NCBI RefSeq assembly: GCF_020687765.1
Contig: NZ_JAJEWJ010000006.1
Span: forward strand, 1-64,000
DNA length: 64,000 nucleotides
Reading direction: 5' to 3'
From: Sphingobacterium sp. FBM7-1
Lineage (GTDB): Bacteria; Bacteroidota; Bacteroidia; Sphingobacteriales; Sphingobacteriaceae
Shown: positions 19,096 through 27,130 of the stretch, piece by piece
How the letters are laid out: the number at the start of each line of letters is the position of its first letter
How positions within the stretch are numbered: position 1 is the stretch's first letter
The notes under the pieces: generated by a model
Told to the model about the DNA's origin: nothing
Databases searched by the model: none
The model's input: only the letters and a program-made list of their open reading frames with translations
Made by a program: the position numbers and the translations under genes

Positions 19096-20349
19096 ATGAT
19101 GAAGGAGAATATACAAGAAGAATTAAAAGCGGCACATGAAGCAACAATAGCCGTAAAGCGCTTGCAAGACGCAGAAAAACAACAATTGCTAACAGGAATC
19201 GCAGATTCGCTGGAGAAACGTATAGACGAAGTTATCCAAGAGAATAAGAAAGATTTGGAGCGTATGGATCAAGAAGATCCACGATACGATAGGCTATTGC
19301 TAAATAAAGATCGGATTTTAGCTTTATCGACGAGTTTAAAGGATGTTGCCAATTTACCAGATCCTACAGGATTGTTAATTTCTAGTAAGAAGTTGGAGAA
19401 TGGACTGCTCGTGGAGAAGAAAACGGTTCCGCTAGGAGTGGTCGGTGTAATCTATGAATCTAGACCCAACGTTACCGTAGACGTAGCTGCGTTATGCATC
19501 CGTTCGGGAAATGTTTGTGTATTACGCGGGGGGTCAGACGCGTGGTATACCAATCGTATTTTGGTTGAAATTATACAGGATGAATTACGGAACAATAATT
19601 TAGATACCAACATTGTTCAGTTGCTGCCGACCGACAGGGCTTTCGTGAGCGAACTTCTATCTGCTACGGAATATGTAGATATTATTATTCCAAGAGGGTC
19701 ACAGGCGCTGATCGATTTAGTGCGCGAACAAGCAAAAGTACCTGTTATCGAAACGGGGGCTGGTGTGTGTCATACCTATGTGGAGCGCTCTGGGGATCTC
19801 GAAAAGGCAGCAAAAATTATTGCAAATGCCAAGATACAGCGTCCATCTGTATGTAATGCATTGGATACTGTTTTGATAGATCGCGAGGTAGCCCCCAGTC
19901 TGCTTGAACAGGTGGCTCCCTATTTTAAAGATAGTAGTGTGAAAATCTATGCTGACCAAGCTGCCTATACGATTCTGCAGGAAATTGGTTACCCTTTTTT
20001 GGAATTAGCAACAGAAGAAGATTTTGGGCGGGAGTTTCTCTCGTTACAGTGTTCCATTAAAGTGGTAGATTCTTTTGAAGAAGCTTTAGATCATATCGCA
20101 ACGCATTCTTCGAAACATTCGGAGTGTATTGTTTCTACCGATGCAGAACGCATCCATACCTATATGGAAACAGTCGACGCTGCTGCGGTTTATACCAATG
20201 CCTCGACGCGTTTTACAGATGGCGGCGCTTTTGGATTAGGAGCAGAAATAGGGATTTCCACGCAAAAGCTTCATGCCAGAGGACCGTTCGCGTTGGAGAA
20301 ATTAGTTACGGAGAAATGGTACATTACCGGAGATGGTCAAATCCGGTAA
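19096..20349 (+). CDS. proA: Glutamate-5-semialdehyde dehydrogenase
   Basis: Second step of proline synthesis: reduces gamma-glutamyl phosphate with NADPH to glutamate semialdehyde. The catalytic Cys is in RPSVCNALDT, and the family blocks GVVGVIYESRPNVTVD and FTDGGAFGLGAEIGIS are intact. About 417 residues. Two adjacent ATG codons (19096 and 19099) follow a purine-rich AAAGAAAGGGA. The upstream TTG at 19093 is less likely. It is unlikely that proB and proA are separately regulated. Confidence 0.96.
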   Translation: MMKENIQEELKAAHEATIAVKRLQDAEKQQLLTGIADSLEKRIDEVIQENKKDLERMDQEDPRYDRLLLNKDRILALSTSLKDVANLPDPTGLLISSKKLENGLLVEKKTVPLGVVGVIYESRPNVTVDVAALCIRSGNVCVLRGGSDAWYTNRILVEIIQDELRNNNLDTNIVQLLPTDRAFVSELLSATEYVDIIIPRGSQALIDLVREQAKVPVIETGAGVCHTYVERSGDLEKAAKIIANAKIQRPSVCNALDTVLIDREVAPSLLEQVAPYFKDSSVKIYADQAAYTILQEIGYPFLELATEEDFGREFLSLQCSIKVVDSFEEALDHIATHSSKHSECIVSTDAERIHTYMETVDAAAVYTNASTRFTDGGAFGLGAEIGISTQKLHARGPFALEKLVTEKWYITGDGQIR

Positions 20350-20440
20350 TTGTTTTACTGTCAGTAATATCCGGTTTTGTGGAAGATTACCGTAATCTGA
20401 CATTTATGGTCGGATAATTGCAGAAATAAGAGCGGATTAT

Positions 20441-20472
20441 TTTGATAAAGCAATGATAATCTACTAAATTTG
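20441..20472 (+). promoter_or_regulatory. Promoter of the peroxiredoxin gene, TTTG-N20-TAAATTTG
   Basis: TTTG at 20441-20444 and TAAATTTG at 20465-20472 with 20 bases between fit the Bacteroidota consensus. The implied leader is about 38 bases. Confidence 0.72.
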
Positions 20473-20516
20473 TAGACAATGTAGTTGTTTAATTAAAACC
20501 TTTAAATTTTTAAGAT

Positions 20517-21152
20517 ATGAGTTTAAAATTAGGTGATGTCGCTCCTAACTTTCAGGCAGAGACTTCCGTAGGAAAAATTGATTTTTACGAATATATTGGT
20601 GACGGTTGGGCAGTTTTGTATTCGCACCCTTCCGATTACACACCCGTATGTACAACTGAACTGGGGCGTACCGCTCAATTGAAATCGGAGTTTGAAAAAA
20701 GAAATACCAAAGTTTTGGCGTTAAGTGTGGATTCCGTAGAGGATCATTTAGGTTGGATTAAAGACATTAACGAAACGCAAAATTGTGATGTGGACTTCCC
20801 GATCATTGCCGATAAAGATCGTCGGGTTTCGGAATTATATGACATGATTCATCCCAATGCGTCTGCTACGGCAACTGTACGCTCTGTATTCGTTATCGGA
20901 CCCGATAAGAAAATCAAATTGACCCTAACTTATCCTGCTTCTACGGGCCGAAATTTCTTTGAAATTTTGCGGGTTATAGATTCGCTTCAACTGACGGACG
21001 AATATTCTGTTGCCACACCTGCTGATTGGAAAGACGGCGAAGATGTAATTGTAGTTCCCGCTATAAAAACAGCGGATATTCCGGCGAAATTTCCGAAAGG
21101 GTATACCGAGATAAAGCCGTATTTAAGGGTTACACCTCAGCCAAATAAATAA
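20517..21152 (+). CDS. 1-Cys peroxiredoxin (Prx6 class)
   Basis: Reduces peroxides using a single essential cysteine. The peroxidatic Cys45 lies in PVCTTELG, the Prx6-class form of the motif, and a second Cys at 90 (NCDVDFPI) matches the non-resolving Cys of Prx6 proteins. Catalytic Thr and the later Arg of the active site are present (YTPVCTTE, TVRSVFVIG). 211 residues, normal. It stands alone with a good promoter and a strong terminator. The reductant cannot be inferred. Confidence 0.94.
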   Translation: MSLKLGDVAPNFQAETSVGKIDFYEYIGDGWAVLYSHPSDYTPVCTTELGRTAQLKSEFEKRNTKVLALSVDSVEDHLGWIKDINETQNCDVDFPIIADKDRRVSELYDMIHPNASATATVRSVFVIGPDKKIKLTLTYPASTGRNFFEILRVIDSLQLTDEYSVATPADWKDGEDVIVVPAIKTADIPAKFPKGYTEIKPYLRVTPQPNK

Positions 21153-21191
21153 CAAAAAACGGGCAAAATAAAATTTTGCCCGTTTTTTGTT
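21151..21191. terminator. Bidirectional terminator after the peroxiredoxin gene
   Basis: A 19-bp perfect inverted repeat (21151-21169 with 21173-21191) with core CGGGCAAAAT/ATTTTGCCCG and A/T-rich ends. It overlaps the first base of the stop codon of the convergent protease gene. Confidence 0.9.
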
Positions 21192-22290
21192 AATATACTT
21201 TCACGATATAAATATGATCTTGTAGTCTTTTGATTTGATCTGTCCGTGACAGGCTGTGCAATACATTTTTATTATTTAAAACGACATTCTTGCCGTTTAG
21301 TGAGTCGGCGGGAATATTGTTCAGGGTTTCGATTAACGCCTTCGTTTTGATCGCGAAAGCAGCTCCGTCTATCCCTTTTTGTTTTCCGCTGATAATCCCG
21401 ATCACATTCCCATCTTTATCCAATAGCGGGCCACCACTATTACCCGGGTTTACGGGAATGGATATCTGATAGGCAAGTGTATCACCGGCATATCCTGTAG
21501 AAGAACTCAGGTAACCTTGCCCATAGACCGCTTCATCTCTCGGAAAACCGATTGTATAAACATCTTCTCCCATGTCAGAATCTTGTTTTTTAAATGTATA
21601 AGGGATGTTTTTAGCCGATTTAAAAGTAGAATCGCTGATATGTAGAATCGCTAAATCTTTCTCCGGATTCGTAAAGACAATATCTGCTTTAAAAGATTCT
21701 CCTTTATGATTCTGTAAATATACCGAATCAGCACCCGTGATGACGTGGTAATTCGTGACGACGTATCCATTCTTTGTAATCATAAATCCCGTTGCACCAT
21801 AATGCATGGTTTCTCTTGCATTATCTTTTGAATTATGCATGTTTTGGATAGCAACGTTCTGCGCATTTACATTACGTTTTACGGTATTCATATCCCGCCG
21901 TAATGCACTATAATCCGAGGTAGTCTTTTTCAGATTTTTATAATATCCTGTTAACCATAAAGTCGAAAATACGGATACGATAGCAATGGCGGCGGCTACC
22001 GCAGCGCTAAATTTAAATCTATCCCATAAGCCAAAAACTTTGGTTGATGATTTGGGCTGACGGGTTTGATGGTAGGCTTGTCCCATGCGTTGCAGATCCC
22101 GTTTAAAATTCGAACGAGCATCCGCAACTTTCATGTCATTTACTAAAGCCTGGTGTTGCTTGAATAATACCGCATGTACAGGAGTTGCTTCACAATACGC
22201 TTCAAATTGTCGTTTTTCTTCTTCTGAAAGTTCTTCCCGAAGATAGGCGTCTGCCCACGCTAAGAAATCCTGTTCATTTATGCCTTTCAT
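21190..22290 (-). CDS. Membrane-anchored trypsin-like protease with anti-sigma-like N-terminus
   Basis: A 366-residue single-pass membrane protein. Residues 1-60 are cytoplasmic and helical, and resemble the start of anti-sigma factors (FLAWADAYLREELSEEEKRQFEAYC) but lack a zinc HxxxCxxC motif. A membrane segment spans about 95-115, followed by a short coiled region, then a trypsin-like (HtrA/S1C-type) protease domain with the triad His182 (VVTNYHV), Asp212 (NPEKDLAIL) and Ser285 (NPGNSGGPL). No PDZ domain is seen. The start is 7 bases after the ECF sigma gene, so the two are an operon. The inferred role is a sigma regulator carrying its own periplasmic protease. It is also possible that it is simply an envelope protease under sigma control. 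Confidence 0.85.
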   Translation of the reverse strand: MKGINEQDFLAWADAYLREELSEEEKRQFEAYCEATPVHAVLFKQHQALVNDMKVADARSNFKRDLQRMGQAYHQTRQPKSSTKVFGLWDRFKFSAAVAAAIAIVSVFSTLWLTGYYKNLKKTTSDYSALRRDMNTVKRNVNAQNVAIQNMHNSKDNARETMHYGATGFMITKNGYVVTNYHVITGADSVYLQNHKGESFKADIVFTNPEKDLAILHISDSTFKSAKNIPYTFKKQDSDMGEDVYTIGFPRDEAVYGQGYLSSSTGYAGDTLAYQISIPVNPGNSGGPLLDKDGNVIGIISGKQKGIDGAAFAIKTKALIETLNNIPADSLNGKNVVLNNKNVLHSLSRTDQIKRLQDHIYIVKVY

Positions 22291-22297
22291 GACTATT

Positions 22298-22873
22298 TTA
22301 ACTATACTTTTTAAAAAAAATCTTTTTCAAGCGTTGGAGACATTTATATTTTTGAGTCTTGGCATTGTCTGTATTTGTATAACCAAATTTCTCACAAATT
22401 TCCGCCATAGAATTTCCCCGTATATAGAAATCATATAAGATGGTTCTACAAGGTTCTCCTAAACCGTTTAATGAGCCTTCCATATGCAGAAGCCGTTCTT
22501 CTATAATCTCATGGTTCTCTATAGCTTCTTCAACTGCTAGCGTGTCGCCATAATCATCTATCGAGTCTTTACGGTATTTCGCTTCGCCACGAGTAAGGTG
22601 TTTAAGCCACAAACGTTTAGAGATGGCATACAAGAATGTTTGTAATTTGCTGCTCAGTACGAAATCACCTTTATTGATTTTAGTATACAGCACCATCACG
22701 GTTTCCTGAAAAATATCCTGAGCTTCCTCTCTGCTACCACGATTGGTGATGATCATCTGAGCAATAGGAGGGAAATGTATTTGATATAATTGCTGGATAG
22801 CAAGGTTGTCCCCGTCTCTAATGCCTTCGATGATGCTAGCATCAATCTGTATATCGCTTTTTTCCTTACTCAC
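22298..22873 (-). CDS. ECF-type RNA polymerase sigma factor
   Basis: A 191-residue sigma-70 family factor. Region 2 contains EEAQDIFQETVMVLYTKI (about 51-68), and region 4 contains a helix-turn-helix with MAEICEKFGYTNTDNAKTQKYKCLQRLKK (about 155-183). It starts with GTG at 22873, the first possible start after an in-frame stop. It is followed after a 7-base gap by the anti-sigma-like protease gene, the usual arrangement of an ECF factor with its regulator. Target promoters are unknown. Confidence 0.92.
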   Translation of the reverse strand: MSKEKSDIQIDASIIEGIRDGDNLAIQQLYQIHFPPIAQMIITNRGSREEAQDIFQETVMVLYTKINKGDFVLSSKLQTFLYAISKRLWLKHLTRGEAKYRKDSIDDYGDTLAVEEAIENHEIIEERLLHMEGSLNGLGEPCRTILYDFYIRGNSMAEICEKFGYTNTDNAKTQKYKCLQRLKKIFFKKYS

Positions 22874-22988
22874 TTATTAATACCTCTTTAATCAAATAGT
22901 AACCTATTACGCTGGATTAATTTTAATTTTTCATCAAGTTGATGACAAATCAAAAGTAGCAAATAAATTTTTGTATGTTCGCGTTGTT

Positions 22989-23468
22989 ATGAAGATAAAA
23001 GTAGGTTTTGGTTTTGATGTTCATCAAATAAAAGAAGGGCATCCGTTTGTGATGGGTGGGGTACAGTTAGACCACCACGCGGGAGCATTTGGGCATTCGG
23101 ATGCAGATGTGCTTGCACATGCCATTTGTGATGCAATTTTGGGTGCCGCCAATTTGGAGGATATTGGTTATCATTTTCCGAATACCGATCCTAAATGGAA
23201 AGGTATTAGCAGTCTTCTTTTACTTGAAGAGTGTGTGAAGCTTTTAAAAGAGCGGGGGTTTAGATTGGGTAATATTGATAGTATGCTATGTTTGGAAGCA
23301 CCGAAAATAAAACCATATATCTCCGCCATGAAAGAAAATATCGCGAAAGCAGCAGGCATTGATATGGACGATATCTCGATCAAAGCAACGACGAATGAAA
23401 CGATGGGGTTTATTGGTAGGGAAGAGGGGGTTGTAGCATATGCCGTATGCCTTATTGAGAAGGTATAG
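22989..23468 (+). CDS. ispF: 2-C-methyl-D-erythritol 2,4-cyclodiphosphate synthase
   Basis: MEP isoprenoid pathway enzyme that closes the cyclodiphosphate ring. The ATG at 22989 is chosen because the protein then begins MKIKVGFGFDVHQI, the family start. The metal site is seen in GFGFDVHQI, in GHSDADVLAHAICDA and in the segment around NLEDIGYHFPNTD. 159 residues, normal. Its 3' end overlaps the convergent transporter gene by 17 bases. Confidence 0.95.
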   Translation: MKIKVGFGFDVHQIKEGHPFVMGGVQLDHHAGAFGHSDADVLAHAICDAILGAANLEDIGYHFPNTDPKWKGISSLLLLEECVKLLKERGFRLGNIDSMLCLEAPKIKPYISAMKENIAKAAGIDMDDISIKATTNETMGFIGREEGVVAYAVCLIEKV

Positions 23469-24675
23469 ATTTCTGTCGAAAATAAATATAAGCAATAAAA
23501 AAAGCTGCGAGTGTTAGTATACCTCCCATAATAAAAGGCGCTCCTGGGAGATAAATACTAGTGTTATCCTTGGTGAAAAAGGCAAATAGATTACTCATCA
23601 TTAATGGGCCGAATATGGCGGTCAAGCTGATTACGGAAGCAATTCCGCCTTGGATTTGTCCCTGCTCATTGTGGGGAGTAAGGTTAGAAATTAGACTTTG
23701 AAGGGCAGGACCGCCGATACCTCCGCAAACATAGAGGACGCTGGCTGCAAATAGCATCCCACTCGAAGAAACCAATCCGATTAAGGGCAAGGCTACTGTT
23801 AACAAAAATAACCCGATTAGAATGGATTTGGATAAACCCAGTTTTGGAATGATAATCCGTAACAGGCCGGCTTGGACAATAGTAAGTAAAATGCCAATGA
23901 ACCCGAGTGAGATACCCACCATCTTTTCATCCCACGCAAATTTTTCCATCGTATAGTAAGACCATGTACTCTGAACCGCGTGCGCGGCGAGGTTAATTAG
24001 AATAATACAACTAAGTAATGCATATATTTGAGGATAGCGTTTCATATGTTTAAACGCTCCGATGGGGTTCGCATTTCGCCAAGAAAAAGAGCGCCTATTT
24101 TCTTTTGTAAGTGACTCGGGTACCACGAAGTAGCCGTATATAAAATTAAAGAGGCTTAGTGCGCCTGCCGCGAAAAATGGAATACGAGCACCGTAATGGC
24201 CTAATAATCCGCCGATAACAGGTCCGATAATAAAGCCTAGTCCAAAAGCAGCGCCGAGCAACCCGAAATTTTGTGCTTTCTTTTCTGGAGAGCTGATGTC
24301 GGCAATATAGGCTGCTGCCACGGTATGACTAGCTCCCGTCACCCCTGCAATGAGACGTCCGACAAACAGCCATAAGATGCTGGGGGCAAGTCCCATTAAA
24401 ATATAGTTGATGCAAAACCCTAACAGAGAGATGAGCAACACCGGGCGCCTGCCGTAGGTGTCACTTAAGTTTCCGAGTACGGAGGCAAATATAAATTGTG
24501 TAAAGGCATAAGCAAACATAAGCCAGCCTCCGTAATAAGAAGCTTCGCTAAGATCCCCTTGTATGAGTTCCTTGATGAGAGACGGGAGTACCGGAATAAT
24601 AATACCTAGACCGATGGTATCAATCACGACCGTTAGAAAAATAAAGAATAATCCCGCATTGTTTTTCTTATGCAT
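23452..24675 (-). CDS. TetA-class MFS transporter
   Basis: A 12-helix major facilitator resembling TetA/TCR proton antiporters, 407 residues. The N-terminal motif IDTIGLGIIIPVLP and the loop 2-3 motif GNLSDTYGRRPVLL are family signatures, and GRLIAGVTGASHTVAAAYIAD follows. Many Bacteroidota chromosomes carry such TetA-like proteins without tetracycline resistance, so the drug range is unknown. No TetR is adjacent. Confidence 0.88.
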   Translation of the reverse strand: MHKKNNAGLFFIFLTVVIDTIGLGIIIPVLPSLIKELIQGDLSEASYYGGWLMFAYAFTQFIFASVLGNLSDTYGRRPVLLISLLGFCINYILMGLAPSILWLFVGRLIAGVTGASHTVAAAYIADISSPEKKAQNFGLLGAAFGLGFIIGPVIGGLLGHYGARIPFFAAGALSLFNFIYGYFVVPESLTKENRRSFSWRNANPIGAFKHMKRYPQIYALLSCIILINLAAHAVQSTWSYYTMEKFAWDEKMVGISLGFIGILLTIVQAGLLRIIIPKLGLSKSILIGLFLLTVALPLIGLVSSSGMLFAASVLYVCGGIGGPALQSLISNLTPHNEQGQIQGGIASVISLTAIFGPLMMSNLFAFFTKDNTSIYLPGAPFIMGGILTLAAFFIAYIYFRQKSIPSQ

Positions 24676-24770
24676 AACTTATAATTCAGACGGATTGAAT
24701 AATTCGGCTAATGTAAAATTTTAATACGGGATCGTTCTAAACTTTTTTAAAACTATTAAGACGATAATGT

Positions 24771-24778
24771 TAACTTTG
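24771..24778 (+). promoter_or_regulatory. -7 element of the penicillin-binding protein gene
   Basis: TAACTTTG matches TAnnTTTG, 24 bases before the ATG at 24803. Confidence 0.5.
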
Positions 24779-24802
24779 TACTAAAATCGTATCATAGATG
24801 CT

Positions 24803-27049
24803 ATGAAGAGAGAATCAAAGCAGAAGTTGACAGACATTGATATCAAGCGGTATACCCGAAATTTCTGGACAATATTAGTGAGTATTGTTGTGCTAGGGAT
24901 ACTTTTCCTCACCAGTGTACGCTTGGGAGTTTTTGGTGTATTGCCCTCTTTTGAAGAATTAGAAAATCCGAAGAGTAATTTAGCCTCAGAAATATTGACC
25001 GACGACTTACAGGTGTTAGGTCGATATTACAAACATAACCGCTCTAATGTAAAATATAGCGAATTATCCCCTCATTTGGTACATGCCTTGGTATCCACCG
25101 AAGATAAGCGGTTTTATGATCACGCTGGTATCGATTATTCGCGTACCATTACATCAGCGCTATACACCACTTTACTCAATAAAAAACAAGGAGGAAGTAC
25201 AATTACGCAACAATTGGCATTGAATCTTTTCTCCGAACGGCGGGAGCGTAACACCTTTAAGCGGATCATGCAAAAGTTTCAAGAATGGATTACCGCAGTT
25301 CGTCTAGAAAGAAGTTATACAAAAGAAGAGATTATCACAATGTATTTCAATACGGTTGATTTTGGGGCCTATAACACATTCGGGATAAAATCAGCTGCAC
25401 GTACATATTTCGATACTACTCCAGATCAATTGACCCCTGCGCAGGCTGCCACACTTGTGGGTATGTTGAAAGGTACATATATCTATTCGCCGGTACGATT
25501 TCCGGAAAACTCTATAAGACGTCGTAACACGGTCCTCAATAACATGGTTGACCAAAATTTTATGACCAAGGAAGAAGGACAAACCGCGAAAGAACAGGAG
25601 TTAAACCTGAAGCTACGGATAGCGAATTACGGGGAAGGTATGGCACCCTATTTTCGTGCGGTGCTGAAAGAGGAATTAAAGAAGGAATTTAAACGCTTGG
25701 CCATTACGAAAGCCGACGGGACCCCTTATGATTTAGACCGCGACGGATTGAGGGTTTTTACACCGATTAATTATGCGATGCAGCAATACGCCGAGGAAGC
25801 TCAGCAAGAATGGATGGAAAAACTACAGCGGGATTTTGATAGACAATATCGGAATACCGACCCATTTAAAGGCGCAAATGCTAACTTGTTAACGACGGGA
25901 ATGAGGCGCTCTGATCGGTACCGGGTTCTGAAAGAAGCAGGCATGTCGGCAGAGGAAATTAAGCAAGAATTTAATAAAAAAGTACCGATGACCCTATTTA
26001 CCTATAAAGGGAATGTAGATACGGTCATGACGCCTATGGATTCGATTCGTTATAATAAGCTTTTTCTCCAGAATGCGGTGATGTCCATGGAACCCAAAAC
26101 AGGCCATATCAAGGCATGGGTGGGCGGTATTAGTTTCGAACATTTTAAGTTTGATCATGTGAAGCTGGCTGAAAGACAAGTGGGCTCTACAGCGAAACCC
26201 TTTACTTATGCTGCTGCGATAGATAATGGATACTCACCTTGTTTTCCGGTGCCCAATCACTCGCGTACCTATGGTAATTGGACACCTCGGGGAACGGCGC
26301 AAGGAGGTGATCCTATCACGTTGAAAAATGCCTTGAAGTACTCGCAAAACTTTGCGTCAGCTTATGTGATAAATGAGGTGACCCCGGCGACAGTCGCTTC
26401 CCTGACGAAGCGTATGGGAATTACATCTAACGTTCCTAGTTACCCTTCTATTGCGCTGGGGGCATATGAAGCCTCTGTATATGATATGGTGGGTGCCTAT
26501 TCGGCATTTGTCAACCACGGTACGTGGATTGAGCCTACGATGATTTTACGTGTCGAAGATAAAAATGGCACACCCATCTATGAAAAAACGCCTACTGTGG
26601 TGAAAGCATTGAATAGCGAATCTGCCTATATCATGGTGGATATGTTAAAAGGTGTCGTAGACGGCGGCACAGGATCTCGTTTGCGGCGTGCCGAATATGG
26701 TGGGTTCAAAAATCCGATGGGTGGAAAAACCGGAACGACAAACGATAACTCTGATGCCTGGTATATCGGAATTACGCCAGAATTGGTGACGGGAGTATGG
26801 ACGGGAGCGGAAGACCGTGGGATTCGTTTCCATAGTATGGCTTATGGTCAGGGTGCCCAAGCTGCTCTGCCTATCTTTGGCTTGTACATGAAAAAGGTAT
26901 ATGCGGACAAAAATTTAAATTATACCCAGGACGATTTCCCGCTTCCTCCGGACGGGTTGACGCGTGAACTCGATTGTAATCAGTATCGGGAGTTTTTAGG
27001 TTCACCTGCTAATGAAGGTTCCCTAGACGACGACCGATTGGGGTTCTAA
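24803..27049 (+). CDS. Class A penicillin-binding protein (bifunctional transglycosylase/transpeptidase)
   Basis: Polymerises and cross-links peptidoglycan. One membrane helix lies near residues 20-42. The GT51 domain shows STEDKRFYDHAGID (catalytic Glu) and GGSTITQQLALNLFSER, followed by KEEIITMYFNTVDFG. The transpeptidase domain has SxxK as STAK (in QVGSTAKPFTYA), SxN as SQN (ALKYSQNF) and KTG as GGKTGTTNDNSDAW. 748 residues, similar to Bacteroidota PBP1A. uvrC follows but a hairpin lies between. Confidence 0.95.
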   Translation: MKRESKQKLTDIDIKRYTRNFWTILVSIVVLGILFLTSVRLGVFGVLPSFEELENPKSNLASEILTDDLQVLGRYYKHNRSNVKYSELSPHLVHALVSTEDKRFYDHAGIDYSRTITSALYTTLLNKKQGGSTITQQLALNLFSERRERNTFKRIMQKFQEWITAVRLERSYTKEEIITMYFNTVDFGAYNTFGIKSAARTYFDTTPDQLTPAQAATLVGMLKGTYIYSPVRFPENSIRRRNTVLNNMVDQNFMTKEEGQTAKEQELNLKLRIANYGEGMAPYFRAVLKEELKKEFKRLAITKADGTPYDLDRDGLRVFTPINYAMQQYAEEAQQEWMEKLQRDFDRQYRNTDPFKGANANLLTTGMRRSDRYRVLKEAGMSAEEIKQEFNKKVPMTLFTYKGNVDTVMTPMDSIRYNKLFLQNAVMSMEPKTGHIKAWVGGISFEHFKFDHVKLAERQVGSTAKPFTYAAAIDNGYSPCFPVPNHSRTYGNWTPRGTAQGGDPITLKNALKYSQNFASAYVINEVTPATVASLTKRMGITSNVPSYPSIALGAYEASVYDMVGAYSAFVNHGTWIEPTMILRVEDKNGTPIYEKTPTVVKALNSESAYIMVDMLKGVVDGGTGSRLRRAEYGGFKNPMGGKTGTTNDNSDAWYIGITPELVTGVWTGAEDRGIRFHSMAYGQGAQAALPIFGLYMKKVYADKNLNYTQDDFPLPPDGLTRELDCNQYREFLGSPANEGSLDDDRLGF

Positions 27050-27082
27050 TTTTTTGGGTTAATTATAATTGAATTTATAAAC

Positions 27083-27127
27083 GCCGAACAGCAAGTTTTA
27101 ACGAAATTTGTTGTTCGGCACTTTTTT
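27083..27127 (+). terminator. Terminator hairpin between the PBP gene and uvrC
   Basis: Arms GCCGAACAGCAA (27083-27094) and TTGTTGTTCGGC (27108-27119), with one G-U pair, are followed by ACTTTTTTG. The T-run ends 4 bases before the uvrC ATG. Confidence 0.8.
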
Positions 27128-27130
27128 GAT

